From Scalesia atractyloides (lineage: Eukaryota; Streptophyta; Magnoliopsida; Asterales; Asteraceae): DNA of 64,000 nt. The stretch lies in NCBI GenBank assembly GCA_947069175.1, contig CAMTDV010000003.1:30971353-31035352 (forward strand), in the 5' to 3' direction. A program made the translations under genes and the position numbers. The notes under the pieces were generated by a model, which saw only the letters and a list, made by a program, of their open reading frames with translations, made no database searches and was not told the DNA's origin. Below, one piece after another: positions 46,451 through 57,893 of the stretch; the first letter of the stretch is position 1, and each line of letters begins with the position of its first letter.

Positions 46451-47260
46451 TAATCCATTGATGAGTCCAAAACTAGTAAGTGTATACAATTGATACACAT
46501 GGACTTATTTGGCCCTATTAAAATCACGAGTCTTAAAAAGAAGAGGTGTTGTCTTGTCATAATTGATGATTTTTCAAGGTTTACGTGGACTTACTTTTTG
46601 CACTCCAAAGATGAGACTGTAGGTATCTTGCAGGACTTTGTAAGAAAAGTTGAAAAGCAAGTTGTTGTGCCAGTAAAAATCCTCAGGAGTGACAATGGAA
46701 CAGAGTTTAGAAATTAGGAGTTGGATGACTTCTGTGTGTTAAAAGAGATTGTAAGGCAGTACAGCATCCCAAAAACACCATAACAAAATGGGGTGGTTGA
46801 AAGAAAGAACAGAACTTTAATTGAGGCTGTCAGAACAATGCTTGTAGATTCAGGTTTACCCTTGTCTTTTTGGGAAGAGGTTGTAAACACTGCTTGCTAT
46901 GTGCAAAAGAGAGTTTTGATTAAACCTAGACATCAAAAGACTGCTTATGAAACTCTGTACAAAATCAAACCACTAATCTCTTATTTCAAAATCTTTGGCT
47001 GCCCATGCTTCATTTTAAACTTAAAATATTCCATTTCAATTTGCAGTCAAAGTGGATTGTGGTTATTTCTTAGATACTCAACAACTACCAAGGCCTATAA
47101 AGTGTTTAACCCAAGGCCTAGGTGTGTAGATGAGACTTTGAATGTAAAGTTCAATGAACATTCTTCTTTAAAAATCTCAGCAAATCCTGTTGAATTGTTT
47201 GTCTCATATAAATTTACATTTGAAGATGTCTTATCAAGACTAACCATGTAGGTACACCAC
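46451..47260 (+). pseudogene. Copia-C integrase
   Basis: HMDLFGPIKITSLKKKR carries the first Asp, and LRSDNGTEFRN the second, followed by TAG at 46715-46717. A TAA near 46781 comes just before NGVVERKNRTL, which holds the catalytic Glu. The rest (FWEEVVNTACYVQKRVL, YFKIFGCPC) is open to 47251 apart from a local frame change. Both stops lie in the same frame as the domain. Confidence 0.88.
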
Positions 47261-48640
47261 AGTCTTCCCATCAAGATTATGGATATGACGTTGTGATCCC
47301 ACAATATAAAGTCACTTCCACCACCAGAGTAACAGATGTTCAAAACAACTGTCAAAACTCTGCCAATTCTACATCAACAATTGTTGATCCTCAAACCTTT
47401 GCCGCCTCATCCAGTCAAACCACTATTGACAAAAGTCCATTTTCTGTGAACAAAAGTCAACCCACTTTCACACCTATCCTACCTATACCTCCACATCCAT
47501 TCCAAACAGATGTTGACTCTTCAAAATTGCCAACAGATGTTAGCTCAGATGATTCCCATCTGTAGCCTTCACCTCAAAATGCCATTGTTCTATACAAAAG
47601 AGATCTAATCTACCTTAAAATCATCCAATAGATCAAGTTATTGGCAACATAAATGAAGGGGTACTCACAAGAAGTCAATCCCAAAACATTTGTCTTTTTG
47701 TTGGCTTTCTATCACTCACATAACCTGTCAAGTACTAAGAGGCACTAAAAGACAACAGTTAGGTAGAGGCCACGTAGGAAGAGCTCCTACAGTTCAAAAG
47801 ACAACAAGTATGGGAACTTGTAACATTGCCTCAGGATGTATGTCCAATTGGCACAAAATGGGTCTTCAAGAACAAAATAGATGAAAGGGCCATTGTTGTC
47901 AAAAACAAAGTTAGGCTTGTGGTTCAAGGTTATAGACAAGAAGAAGGCATTGATTATGATGAACCTTTGCTCCAGTTGCTAGATTGGAGGCCATCAGATT
48001 GTTCTTAGCTTTTGCTGCCAACATTTGCTCCAGTGGTATATGTATGCCAACCCGCTAGTTTTGACGATCCTTTTTATCCAGATCATGTTTACAAGCTAAA
48101 CAAAGCTTTATATGACTTGAAACACGCACCTAGAACCTGGTATGAAACTCTATCCACCTTTCTCGTATCCATAGGCTTCACAAGAGGTAAAATTGATAGA
48201 ACTTTGTTTTTAAAATGGAGAGGAAAGGATTTGATGCTTGCCCAAATTTATATGGATGACATCAGTTTTGGATCCACATGCAATACCATGTGTGAAGAGT
48301 TTAAGGAACTCATGACAACAGAGTTTGAGATGAGGGCCATGGGTGAACTTCAATGCTTTCTTGGTCTCCAAGTTAAGCAATTGCAAAATGATACATTCAT
48401 TAATCAGAGCAAATATGTCAAAGACCTATTAACAAAATTTGATATGAATGATTGTAAACCATGTAGTAAACCCATGGCCATATCAAAATTGGTCACTATT
48501 GATGATAAAGATGACTTGGTTGATCAAACACTTTACAGAAGCATGATTGGGTCTTTATTGTACCTAACTACATCAAGGCCAGACATTATGTTTGCTATAT
48601 GTGTCTGTATACCAGTCAGCACCTTGAAAGTCCAACCTTA
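47261..48640 (+). pseudogene. Copia-C reverse transcriptase, rearranged
   Basis: 47290-47570 is a Ser/Thr/Pro-rich linker. RT starts at about 47800 with CPIGTKWVFKNKID and VRLVVQGYRQEEGIDYDE. Between ~48005 and ~48045 the block with the first catalytic Asp is missing and replaced by a short near-copy of the upstream words TTTGCTCCAGT. The frame 48012-48707 then reads LNKALYDLKHAPRTWYETL, QIYMDDISFGST (catalytic YMDD kept) and FLGLQVKQLQND. Confidence 0.87.
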
Positions 48641-49188
48641 TAGCTGTGAAAAGGATATTCAGATACATAAAAGGTGCTCTAACACTTGGTATCTGGTATC
48701 CTGCTGATGAATATATTGAGCTTTCAGGTTATTCAGATAGTGATTTTGCTGGTTGCCATGCAACAAGGAAGTCCACATCAGGAGGATGTCAGTTTCTAGG
48801 CAATTGCTTAGTTTCTCGGCAAAGCAAAAAGCAAGGAGCAGTTTCAACATCAACAACTAAGGTTGAGTATATTGCTGCTGCAAGTTGTACAGCACAACTC
48901 CTGTGGCTTCAAAATCAATTGCTGAATTTTGGTGTAACTGCTTTATAGAATCCTCTCATGTTAGATAGTCAAGCAGCTGAAAACATCATTAAAAATCCAG
49001 TTTCACACTCCACAACCAAGCACATTGACATCATACATCACTTTGTGAGGGATTGCTATGAAAAAGGTTTGATTTCACTTCATAATGTTTGAACTAAGGA
49101 TCAACTGGCAGATGTGTTGACAAAAGCTTTAGACACATCCACCTTTGAAAGCTTGATCTCTAGGATTGGTATGCTAAACATGGATTAA
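48641..49188 (+). pseudogene. Copia-C RNase H and pol C-terminus
   Basis: RIFRYIKGALTLGIWYP, YSDSDFAGCHATRKSTSGGC and STTKVEYIAAASCTAQ are Copia RNase H blocks. Stops are TAG at 48946-48948 and TGA near 49090. The pol end is TAA at 49186-49188, after LISRIGMLNMD. Confidence 0.9.
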
Positions 49189-49700
49189 AAGCAACATTTT
49201 GTTTTTCATGAATAAAAAGCATTAAAATGTTTTCAAAAAATCAAAAATCCATCCTTAAAAATAGCTTTAAAATTGAATATTTCTCAATAAATCCTTAAAG
49301 TCTCTTCTAAACCACTATTCTAAAACCTATGTTTGGCTATAACTTACCCATTGTTAAAAGGTATCATTTGTTCTCATTCACCACTGTTCATAACCTCTAA
49401 TGTCTTTCCCCTGATAGACTCAAATCAACCACTATTCATATACACTGTTCCCAACCTTTGTTGCTTTCCAGCAGATGTTATCAAACAACTGTTATCCATT
49501 ATCACAACAGAGGTTCCACGTGGACAGATGTTAGTCATCAGATCTTTTAAACCAATCCACGTTAGCATTCACTTTTTCCCTTTATTTATCCCTGTTCCAT
49601 TCCAAACAGTGCTTTTACTGCCGACTTGAATTCAAAATTCACAAAAGAACCGGTTACTACTATCATCTTCTTCACTACTCCTCACCTTCCATCTCCGATC
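49189..49700 (+). other. Copia-C spacer between pol and ORF3
   Basis: This AT-rich stretch has no supported gene. It contains three AGATGTT words (near 49474, 49527) typical of this family. Confidence 0.6.
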
Positions 49701-52160
49701 ATGACTCTATACATCAAACTCCCTCATAACTACCTCCCTACTTTTGAGAAAACCGATAAAATAAATCATTTCACTCAATAATTGATGTTTTAATATCATC
49801 AAAATACAAAACCATACTCACTGTTGATGCACCTAGCTATGTGGATACTCTCTGACAATTCTAGGCTAATTCTGAAGTTCAACTTCAAAATAAAAAGCCC
49901 TATGCTATCACGTCAAAGATCGGAGAAACTCTTGTTCAAATATCCTCATCTTCCATATCCACAACATTTGCATTGAATGACCTAGAACGTAATAATTCTT
50001 TTGAAAAACAGACTCTTCACAGAGAGTTTATAGAAAGAGGGTATGAGGGTCAGTTAGCAGGATTTACAATTTTCAAATCTCAATTTCCTCCTGAAAGGAG
50101 ATATTTATTCCCTGCCCTTCTGATATGTCACTCACCCAAGACTACGTCATTTAATGAGATTCCACAAAAAAGTTTAATACTAGGGATATGCAATATTGAC
50201 TAAATCGGATTATAATCTATCCCAGTCATTGTTCTTGGACTTGGTTGCAAATGTGAATGCTATAAAAGGAAACAAAAATAAAGCTTTTCTTATGTATCCC
50301 AGACTTTTAAACTATTATCTCCAAAAACAAGTGTCTGAAAAGGATTTCAACAAGGAAATGCTTTTAAAATGAAAAGTCTTACAGATGAAACTTTTACCAG
50401 AATGCAAGACAAAGGGTTAAAAGTTTCTAAAGCACAAGCAAAAGGGAATAAGCCTAATTTAGATGCGTCCACATCAGTTGCTCAAACCACTTTTGTTGAG
50501 CCCACTGCTCCTGGTGATCATGACACCACAACGGTGTTGTGAACCCACACCAGCAAAATCCAAAAAGCCCACCAAAACAAAACAACATAAAAAGGCACCT
50601 CTGGAAAATGAGATCCCAGAGGATAACCTTGTGGCAAAACCAAAGCCACTTGAAACCACTGTTGCTACTTTCTCACAACAGTTGGAAATATCTCAACCTA
50701 TCCAAACTCCTCCTGCATCTCACAAAAGGATCATGCTGTAAGCACAGGGACACCAAACATTGAAGTAGACATTTCACTTGAAAGTTTGTTTCATAGCCCC
50801 TATCCAAGGGCTATATCTCTTTCAACTCCACAACCTTCCACTCCAATTCCACCCATATTTATACCCCTGTTTGAAGCAATTGATACTACTCAGAAACAAA
50901 TCAATTCCTCTCAATCACCAATTACAGAGAGTAAACTTCCACAAGTGACTGAGTCTGGGATAGATCAATTTGCTAACCCACAAACAGCTGAGGAGACGAC
51001 ACCCCATGAGTTACATGTAACTTTTTGTGGTAGTTCAAGTGAAGCAGCCACTACAATTGATGACATAACTGTATCTCAGTTGCACAATGGCTACTATGAG
51101 TCTTCCTTGAAGGCAACAACTGTTGAGGCTAAAATTATAACCTTTGTTCCAGTTGGAAATCCCTAGTACCAAGAAAAAGGATCATTTGGTTCTGATAACA
51201 TGGAGTGTTCTCCTGTTGAGGATCCAAATACAACTACTTTTGGTAGGGATTCAGATAATCCTATTAAGTTAGGTGATGAAGTTAGATACAACGATTTGAC
51301 GACCAGAATGACATTTATGGAAACATCCATAAATGAAATGAAGAGCATGATGAAACAAATTTTAAAGAATACTGAGAGTCAGCCTTCTGCTCAGCAAATT
51401 GTAAATGAGCTGTGGAAATCAGTGCAACCAATCATCCAAGCTCAAAGGAATTTGGCTGACATCAACCACAATACTCACATGGAATTGATCAGAAACATGG
51501 TTGAGGCCAGATACAAGGTTACCCAAGCAGATATCAAGGCCATAAGAGAACATCTGTTACAGACCACTGGCTCTGCCCCTACCACTATACTTCAAGAAGA
51601 AGTTGAAGATGATGCCAAAAAGGGGGAGAATGACAAGTTAAGAAAGTTGCAGCCTTTTTCACAAGCAAACCTAAAACCAAAGGTGCAACAACAAAAGCCA
51701 GGGCTTGTTCCAACACAAACCTCTGCTAAGGCATCGGATGCTGGAAGTGAAAAAGGGATTGATGAGACCCTAAATAAGAAAGCATTAGAGATTGCCTTAG
51801 AAAAGCAGAGGAGGCAAGATACACTTAAAGCGAAAGCTTCCAGCTTAATTGACAAGAACAGGCTAAGCTGAAGAAAAAGGAAGACATTAGCACTTCAAAA
51901 AGAAGAAAGTCAACTATAAATGTCACTCCTAAAACCACTTCTGGGTTTCAAAGAGTGTATCCTCTACTGGAACCAAAACCAAGCCTTCACCACAAAAATC
52001 ACCTCAAAAGAAACCATCTCCACTACCAAGTAAACCAACAGCTGCTAGTACATTATCAGCAGATGTTTCAAAACCAACCTCACCACCAAACCAAACAACA
52101 GATGTTGGTATAACAGATGTATTAATAGATATTACCCAAACAACTACCATGATAACCTTT
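49701..52160 (+). pseudogene. Copia-C ORF3 (post-pol protein), cut by element F
   Basis: The likely start is ATG 49701 (MTLYIKLPHNYLP). Recognisable parts in shifting frames: GFTIFKSQFPPERRYLFPAL (50060-50130), MYPRLLNYYLQKQVSEKDF (50292 on, equivalent to MYPRFLQM in Copia-1), then Ser/Thr/Pro-rich linker. 51200-51871 is a clean 223-aa stretch that is strongly helical (RMTFMETSINEMKSMMKQIL, EKQRRQDTLKAKASSL). The order globular, linker, helix is the same as in Copia-1. F interrupts it at 52160. Function unknown. Confidence 0.72.
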
Positions 52161-54857
52161 TGTGACATCCCGGCTTTTCAGGTATCTTAAACGCGCTACT
52201 GCAAGGTTTTTCATTCCTACGCTAATTTGATTCGGAGAATTAAATTACACGCTCGCAATAACTACGCTAACTTTTGAATGCATTGGGTAAATTACGTGCT
52301 ATGTGTTATTAGACGTTTATAAATTTTGTGAATTATTATATCACGTTTTGATTTCACGATTATTAGTTTTACAAATATTATATATATATATATATAATAA
52401 GTAAATAGCCGAACCAAACCGAGCCGCGAAACGTGTCGACCTCACCTCCTTGTGGCCCAAGGAACTAACCTAAACTTGAGGCCCAAGCTAATGACCCAAA
52501 CCCCCCCCCCTTGCGGTCGCACGCGCCCCCCCCCCACCCCCTTTCTCCTTCTTTTATCCCTTGTGCTTTATATATACATGTATGCATGAGTTATGTTTAA
52601 AAAAACAACAAGGAACCCTAGCACCAAGAGAGCCGATGGCAGCCCCCCCCCCCTCGATCGCACAAGCCTCCAACCCCGGATTGATTTCCAATCTTGTCCC
52701 GGTTCGCTAATCTTCATCGTTTCAAGGTTAGGGTTTTAATTGTTTTACAAATCACATTAGGGTTTGTGTAATCTTGATCATGATTATATGTATTGTTAGG
52801 ATCATTGGTATGAAAAGTGTTATGATTTATGATTAGTTCGGATAATTGTGCGAGTTTTTGCAATTGTGATCTTAGGATGAATACAAAAATCATAGGCTGC
52901 GTTTTAGCGATAAAAATCATATTATATGATTAGGGTTTGCATGAATATTGATGTACATGATGATATGTGACAAATAAACCTGTTCTTGATCATTATTATT
53001 TAGCGTCTTGATCATTTAAGCGTGTTCTAATTGTGATAAAAGTCGAAAACAGGTTGCTGAATGGCATTTACAGCCAACTTCAATTGGCTGTAACCTGATC
53101 ATTATTTATCGAAAAGTGGATTTTCTGAAGCCTAAAATGTGTATGTTTGAAAAACTCTTCTAATGGCGCCGGATTCATATTTTTCTGAGGTCGTTTGCGA
53201 TTATTAAGTGGTCATTTAAGTGCAGCTGAAGCTGCGTAAATTCTGAAAATTTGCTAGTTGTTTATCGAATCGGATCTCATAATCTGTAGAGGGTTGGGTC
53301 ACGAAATTTGTACAGTAACTGGAGACGGCAATTTCCGGAAAACTCCCACTGGAATTTTGTTAATTGGATGAACGATGATTTTTAAATAATTTTTCCCATG
53401 GACTGCAGTCAGAAAGCGACGAATCTGACTGCAGCCTTGTATATAAATGTTTATAAATAATTGGTAAAGTGTTAGGACTTGAAAAGTTTACATAAAATTC
53501 TACTGTTTAGTTGACAACTCCTGTAAAAAAATTGGAATTTTTAGAACGTTGGAGCTATTTTATAAAAATCCTCGAAAACAGCCTAGTTATGAGCGTACAA
53601 GCTGAAACATGATAACTTGCGTTTGTGTGTATCAAAGTGTTGTATGAGTTGATCTGTGTTTATGACAAGTTGATTTGATCACTATTTTGGTATGATGATA
53701 CTTTGCATGCATGATTGTGTTTTCGAATTGGTTATTATGTGTGCCGCACTGTTTGTTAGTTATGCGTAGGGTTTTGTATCAGTGTGTTCACACACTAACT
53801 TTAAATCGATTGACATGTTAGTACGCAATTAGCGGTCCCATCATTTGCTACTTCTGTGTCACACTAACCGAGCAATTAAAGGTGAGTTCACGGCCCCTAT
53901 TTTATCCGGTTTTAAACAACAGGGGGAGAAACATGTATACATTCTATAACTCTATCTTTTACGTTATGCGAAATTAACGTCGTTAAACTACTCGGTAACT
54001 AAGTTAATGTTAATGTACGTTATGCTCACTAAGCAGCTATATCACGGAAGTCCTCGATAAAATCTCGGATCTTTAGTATAGGGTTAGATAGCGGGGAAAT
54101 TATAAGTAGTACTACTGGGCCTGACAAGCCCCACCCGAGCTAGTCGCGCTAGCCGACCGGGTATGGTCAACGGGTGATTAATTTGGCCTAACTTTCGCCA
54201 TGGTCAGTGATAGGCCTGGCAACACGGAGGCACAACAGTCAGCTTCGATCGCGAACTCTTATGTGACGTAACTTTAGGCTCGCTACCTACATGTTAACAT
54301 TGAACTTAATTACGAATCAACAATATTATTCCGGGTTAGGAATAATGGAACCAACATTATTATTATTCCGGGTTAGGAATAATGGAACTATATCGTTATC
54401 CCGGGTTAGGGATAACGGGGGAAACAAAACTTTTAACCGAACATGTGAACTTATAAAAACCTGTGAACTCACTCTTCTTTAATGTTGACACTTGTTTCTT
54501 TACATGTTTCTCAGGACGCTAGGAGCGCTAGGTGCACTCACTTGCATTGATCAAGACATTTTTTTATCGAGTCTCATTTACGAATATTGTTTGGGATTTT
54601 TGGTTTTGGCGTTTATGTTGGCGCCCGTTACTTTACTTTACTTTAATGCTTCCGCACAACTTTGAAACTAATGCTTCCGCTAAACTTTGAAACTAAACTA
54701 AGACAATTTGAAAATAACTATGAATGGTTAAACAAATGTTTTTGGAAAACGTTTAAATAAATCATATAGAGTCGTTCCATATTACTAGTGTCTCAGATTC
54801 TGGTTTGTTCACACGCCTCGTGGTAAAACTCCGCAAGTGGAAATTGAGGGTGTGACA
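52161..54857 (+). repeat. 5' LTR of F (2697 bp)
   Basis: It begins TGTGACATCCCGG, the position that is internal in the D and E LTRs, and ends GGGTGTGACA. TATA-like TATATATA lies near 52568. Long C-runs lie at 52500-52545 and 52645-52655. The hairpin array at 54325-54416 has three units. Confidence 0.92.
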
Positions 54858-54860
54858 GAT

Positions 54861-54873
54861 TGGTATCAGAACC
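54861..54873 (+). promoter_or_regulatory. Primer-binding site of F
   Basis: TGGTATCAGAACC, one mismatch to the usual iMet-tRNA site. Confidence 0.88.
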
Positions 54874-55059
54874 TCTAGCTATAGAGAACCAAGTTTGCAT
54901 TAAAAGTAGACCTAAACTATAGCTGTTACACGACACTAGACTTAGTTGGCACCGAACTGTGATATCTTGTTATGTGTTATACTACAACTGTTTTATGTAA
55001 GATATAAATGTATATTGTGATGCACGCAACTCGTAACTAACTACATAACCCAACAGGAA

Positions 55060-55725
55060 ATGTCATCATCATCATCCGACAAACCTCTACACCCGAGGGC
55101 GCCGGGGAAGGCACCCATGGTCGAACCCTCACCACCTCATGGCGTGGAGACACGCTCAGCTGATAGGAAAAGACTCGCTCTAGGAGAGGAGTCGTCCTCC
55201 CGTCTGACCACCGCTATGCCGGTCGAACCGGTCAATTCGTTAGAAGTAGGGGACGACCTACTTAGGGATATGTTAAGAAAACAACAGGAACAACTAGAGA
55301 GAATGCAGGAGACTATCGAAGCACAGGGATGGATGATACGTCAACTAACTGGTAAAACCGGAAGGCTCGAGGAAGAGCAACATGAGAATAGGAAAGTTCG
55401 AAACATTTTAGCTAAGGATCTTCGTGCGGAGCAGCTGAGGGCTGACTGGCTCGAAGACAGAGTTCTTGAGTCCAGTTGGAGGATTCAAGAACTGGAGCGG
55501 AATCAAGCACCTGTCCCAGCACCCGCCCCAGCACCGGCCCCTCCAGCGCCAATAGAGGAAGAAGAGGAGGATCCAGAGGAAGACCCAGAGGAGGATCCGG
55601 AGGAAGACCTGGAGGAGGATCCGGAGGAAGAGGAGCCGGAACAGGAACCGGCTGTTGAAGCTGAAAACGCCGCAGAGGATGACGGCAACGATAGCGACTT
55701 GGGAGACGGAGACGTAGAAGACTGA
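55060..55725 (+). CDS. F ORF1: intact 221-aa coiled-coil protein with acidic repeats
   Basis: Homologue of the D ORF1, open from ATG 55060 to the stop at 55725. The Ser-rich start, the ETRSADRKRLALGEESSS block and the coiled coil (MLRKQQEQLERMQETIEAQ, LRAEQLRADWLEDRVLE) align directly with D. The acidic tail is longer because of repeated EEDPEEDPEED units, an in-frame GAGGA/CCCAGAGG repeat expansion. The gag ATG follows at 55986 in another frame, 260 bp away instead of 40 bp in D. No domain known to me. Confidence 0.75.
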   Translation: MSSSSSDKPLHPRAPGKAPMVEPSPPHGVETRSADRKRLALGEESSSRLTTAMPVEPVNSLEVGDDLLRDMLRKQQEQLERMQETIEAQGWMIRQLTGKTGRLEEEQHENRKVRNILAKDLRAEQLRADWLEDRVLESSWRIQELERNQAPVPAPAPAPAPPAPIEEEEEDPEEDPEEDPEEDLEEDPEEEEPEQEPAVEAENAAEDDGNDSDLGDGDVED

Positions 55726-55985
55726 CTCGTCTCGCCAATCCCCGCTTTGTTTTCTTAGTTTTTTTGTTTTTCCACTTATGTTTAAATTTGAAACTTTATA
55801 ATTAAACTGAGATGTTTGGTTGGTATTTTGTGAGACATTGCAATCTATTTAATCGAATGTTCCTTTTGACTGTTTAATTTGTTGGGTTGACATAACTTGT
55901 GTGATGATTGAAGTGTGGATTATGATAACTATATTGGATCTATATACTTATCGGTGTGTGTTTGTGTTGTCTTGCGAAATCTGAA
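55726..55985 (+). other. F spacer between ORF1 and gag
   Basis: About 220 bp (55759-55978) are absent from the same place in D. The sequence is T-rich without an ORF. It does not have GT..AG ends, so I do not call it an intron. Confidence 0.6.
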
Positions 55986-57290
55986 ATGGCAACTGGACGT
56001 CGCGGAAACCTCAACATGACACCTGAAGAATTAGCCGCAATGATCCAAGAACACGTGAATGCTGCTCTGGCAGGTGTTCAAAACCCACCAGCAGGTAACC
56101 ATTATTACATTTTCATGGGAAAATCTAATAGTTGGGCTAGTAGACTTTCTCGCTGACTACTTATCCTCTGTCTTAAGGAGGGGGTCTTAACCCCTACAAG
56201 ATGTTCCTCGATGCGAAACCGAGCAAATTCACGGGTGCAGAAGGACCCATAGGACTGGTCCGTTGGATTGAAAAGTCTGAATTGGTGTTCGAGATGTGCA
56301 ATTGCCTTGAGGCCAATAAGGTCAAGTATGCTGCCTCAACGCTGGAAGATGGGGCATTAACCTGGTGGAACGCACAAGTCCAAACGCGTGGACTTATTGC
56401 TGCAAACGCAATGGCCTGGGCCGAGTTTAAGGCCCTAATCAAAGAGGAGTACTGTCCGCGGGACAGAGTTCAGCAGTTGGAGCAAGCGTTATGGAACCAC
56501 AAGATGGTAGGGTCTGAAATTGAAGCGTACACGGCAAAGCATCATGATCTGGTGTTCCTATGTCCCGATCTAGCTAACACCATCGAAAAACGACTTGAGT
56601 TTTATCTTGGGGGTCTGGTCCCTGAGATCCAGGGCATGGTAATGTCTAGCAACCCTGCGACAGAACATCAAGCGATCAGGTTGGCGCACAAACTCACCGA
56701 TAAGGCGGTGGAGCAAAGGAAGTTGCCATCTCGGGGTGCAACTGTCATAACAAAAGAAAATTTGAAGACTCACCTGCTCGATAGTCTTCATCAGCCCAGC
56801 CACAACAAGGAAACCAGAAACGGTCCAATAATTTCAACAACAATCGGGGTCACAATAATCAGTCCGCCAACAACACCCAGAACTCAAGCGGCTATGTGGG
56901 TCGAAAGCCGCAATGTAATCGTTGTAACCTCTATCATCACGGCCTTGTGCCGGAAATCGCTGCCAACGCTGTGGCAAAGCGGGACATGCGGCAAAGGATT
57001 ATCGCGGGGAAATCGTGTCTCGACAAAATCAAAATCAGCACCAGATTCAACAGCAAGGTATTAACCGGGGGTGCTATCAGTGCGGTAGCACTACCCATTT
57101 CAAGCGAGACTGCCCGCAACTTCGCAACAACAACAACAATGGTGGGAACAACAACAACAACCACAACAACAACAACAACAATAACAACAATGGAAATGGT
57201 GGCACAGGAGGTGCCAAAGGTCGTGCGTTCACGCTAGGCCGCGGAGAGGCCAGAAACGACTCGAACGTGGTCACCAGTAAGTTTCCCCTT
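55986..57290 (+). pseudogene. F Gag, with an intron and one frameshift
   Basis: Exon 1 is 55986-56094 (MATGRRGNLNM, AAMIQEHVNAALAGVQ). An 83-bp GT-AG intron follows, and exon 2 starts at 56178. Across the join the reading phase is kept, and the Gag core continues in frame (MFLDAKPSKFTGAEG, TWWNAQVQTRG, LEFYLGGLVPEIQGM). About 10 bp are missing near 56745 relative to D, shifting the frame; the knuckle CYQCGSTTHFKRDC (near 57072-57113) and the poly-Asn run (57123-57200) are read in the frame open from 57015. Confidence 0.85.
56095..56177 (+). other. 83-bp GT-AG intron in F gag
   Basis: It starts GTAACCATT and ends CTCTGTCTTAAG. A CTGAC branch-point-like word lies ~27 bp before the 3' end. It contains an in-frame TGA (56154-56156) if unspliced. 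D has only 3 extra bases at this position. Confidence 0.75.
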
Positions 57291-57893
57291 AACGATCATT
57301 TTGCTACTGTACTTTTTTATACGGGTGCGGATAGGAGTTTTATATCTGAGTCTTTTAGGAAGAACCTAAATCTCACGCCTAAACCCCTAGAGACCCCTTA
57401 CGTCATAGAACTAGCCGATGGTAAATCTGTAGATGTGACCCATTTAGTAACCGGTTGTCAACTTAAACTCGCGGGCCACACCTTTACCATTGATCTGATG
57501 ACAACTACCCTGGGTAGTTTTGACGTGCTAGCCGGAATGGATTGGCTATCCGACGTCCGAGCTGAAGTTCTCTGTTTCGAGAAAGCTATCCATATTCCGC
57601 TCTCTAGCAACGAAGTCTTGATGGTGCAAGGCGAGAAGGTAGGCGCCGTCACAAACATCATCTCTTACATGCAAGCTCAAAAGTATCTTCGAAGAAAGAA
57701 CTCCTTCGCTTTGCTCGCACTGGTCACCGAGCAGCCTAAGGACGAGAAGCGGATTGAAGATATCCCCGTCGTCCGTGACTTTTCCGATGTGTTTCCAGAG
57801 GAGCTACCTGGTCTTCCACCACATCGACAAGTGGAGTTTGTGTCACACCCTCAATTTCCACTTTCGGAGTATTACTGCCAGGCGTGTGATTAA
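57291..57893 (+). pseudogene. F protease fused to the E LTR
   Basis: VLFYTGADRSFISESF is the protease active site with the catalytic Asp changed to Tyr. GSFDVLAGMDWLSDVR follows. The frame runs to the start of RT (FSDVFPEELPGLPPHR) and is broken at 57840 by E; it then reads 17 codons of antisense LTR before a stop at 57893. Confidence 0.9.

Larger units (their letters stand above)
31342..52160 (+). mobile_element. Ty1/Copia element C, split by Gypsy D and cut by Gypsy F
   Basis: 5' LTR 31342-32025, PBS, gag, protease, integrase, RT, RNase H and ORF3 run in plus orientation. D (34558-45334) sits in gag, and F begins at 52161 within ORF3, so the 3' LTR is beyond the window. Without D the visible part is about 10 kb. 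The LTR is of the same family as A and B. Pol carries nonsense codons and a rearranged RT. Confidence 0.9.

Noticed and set aside
55758..55980. Possible second intron between ORF1 and gag in F
   Set aside because: There is a GT at the left edge but no AG at the matching right edge, so it is better called an insertion/deletion difference.
56896..57237. Poly-Thr frame in F and E
   Set aside because: Off-frame reading of the AAC (Asn) repeat in Gag.
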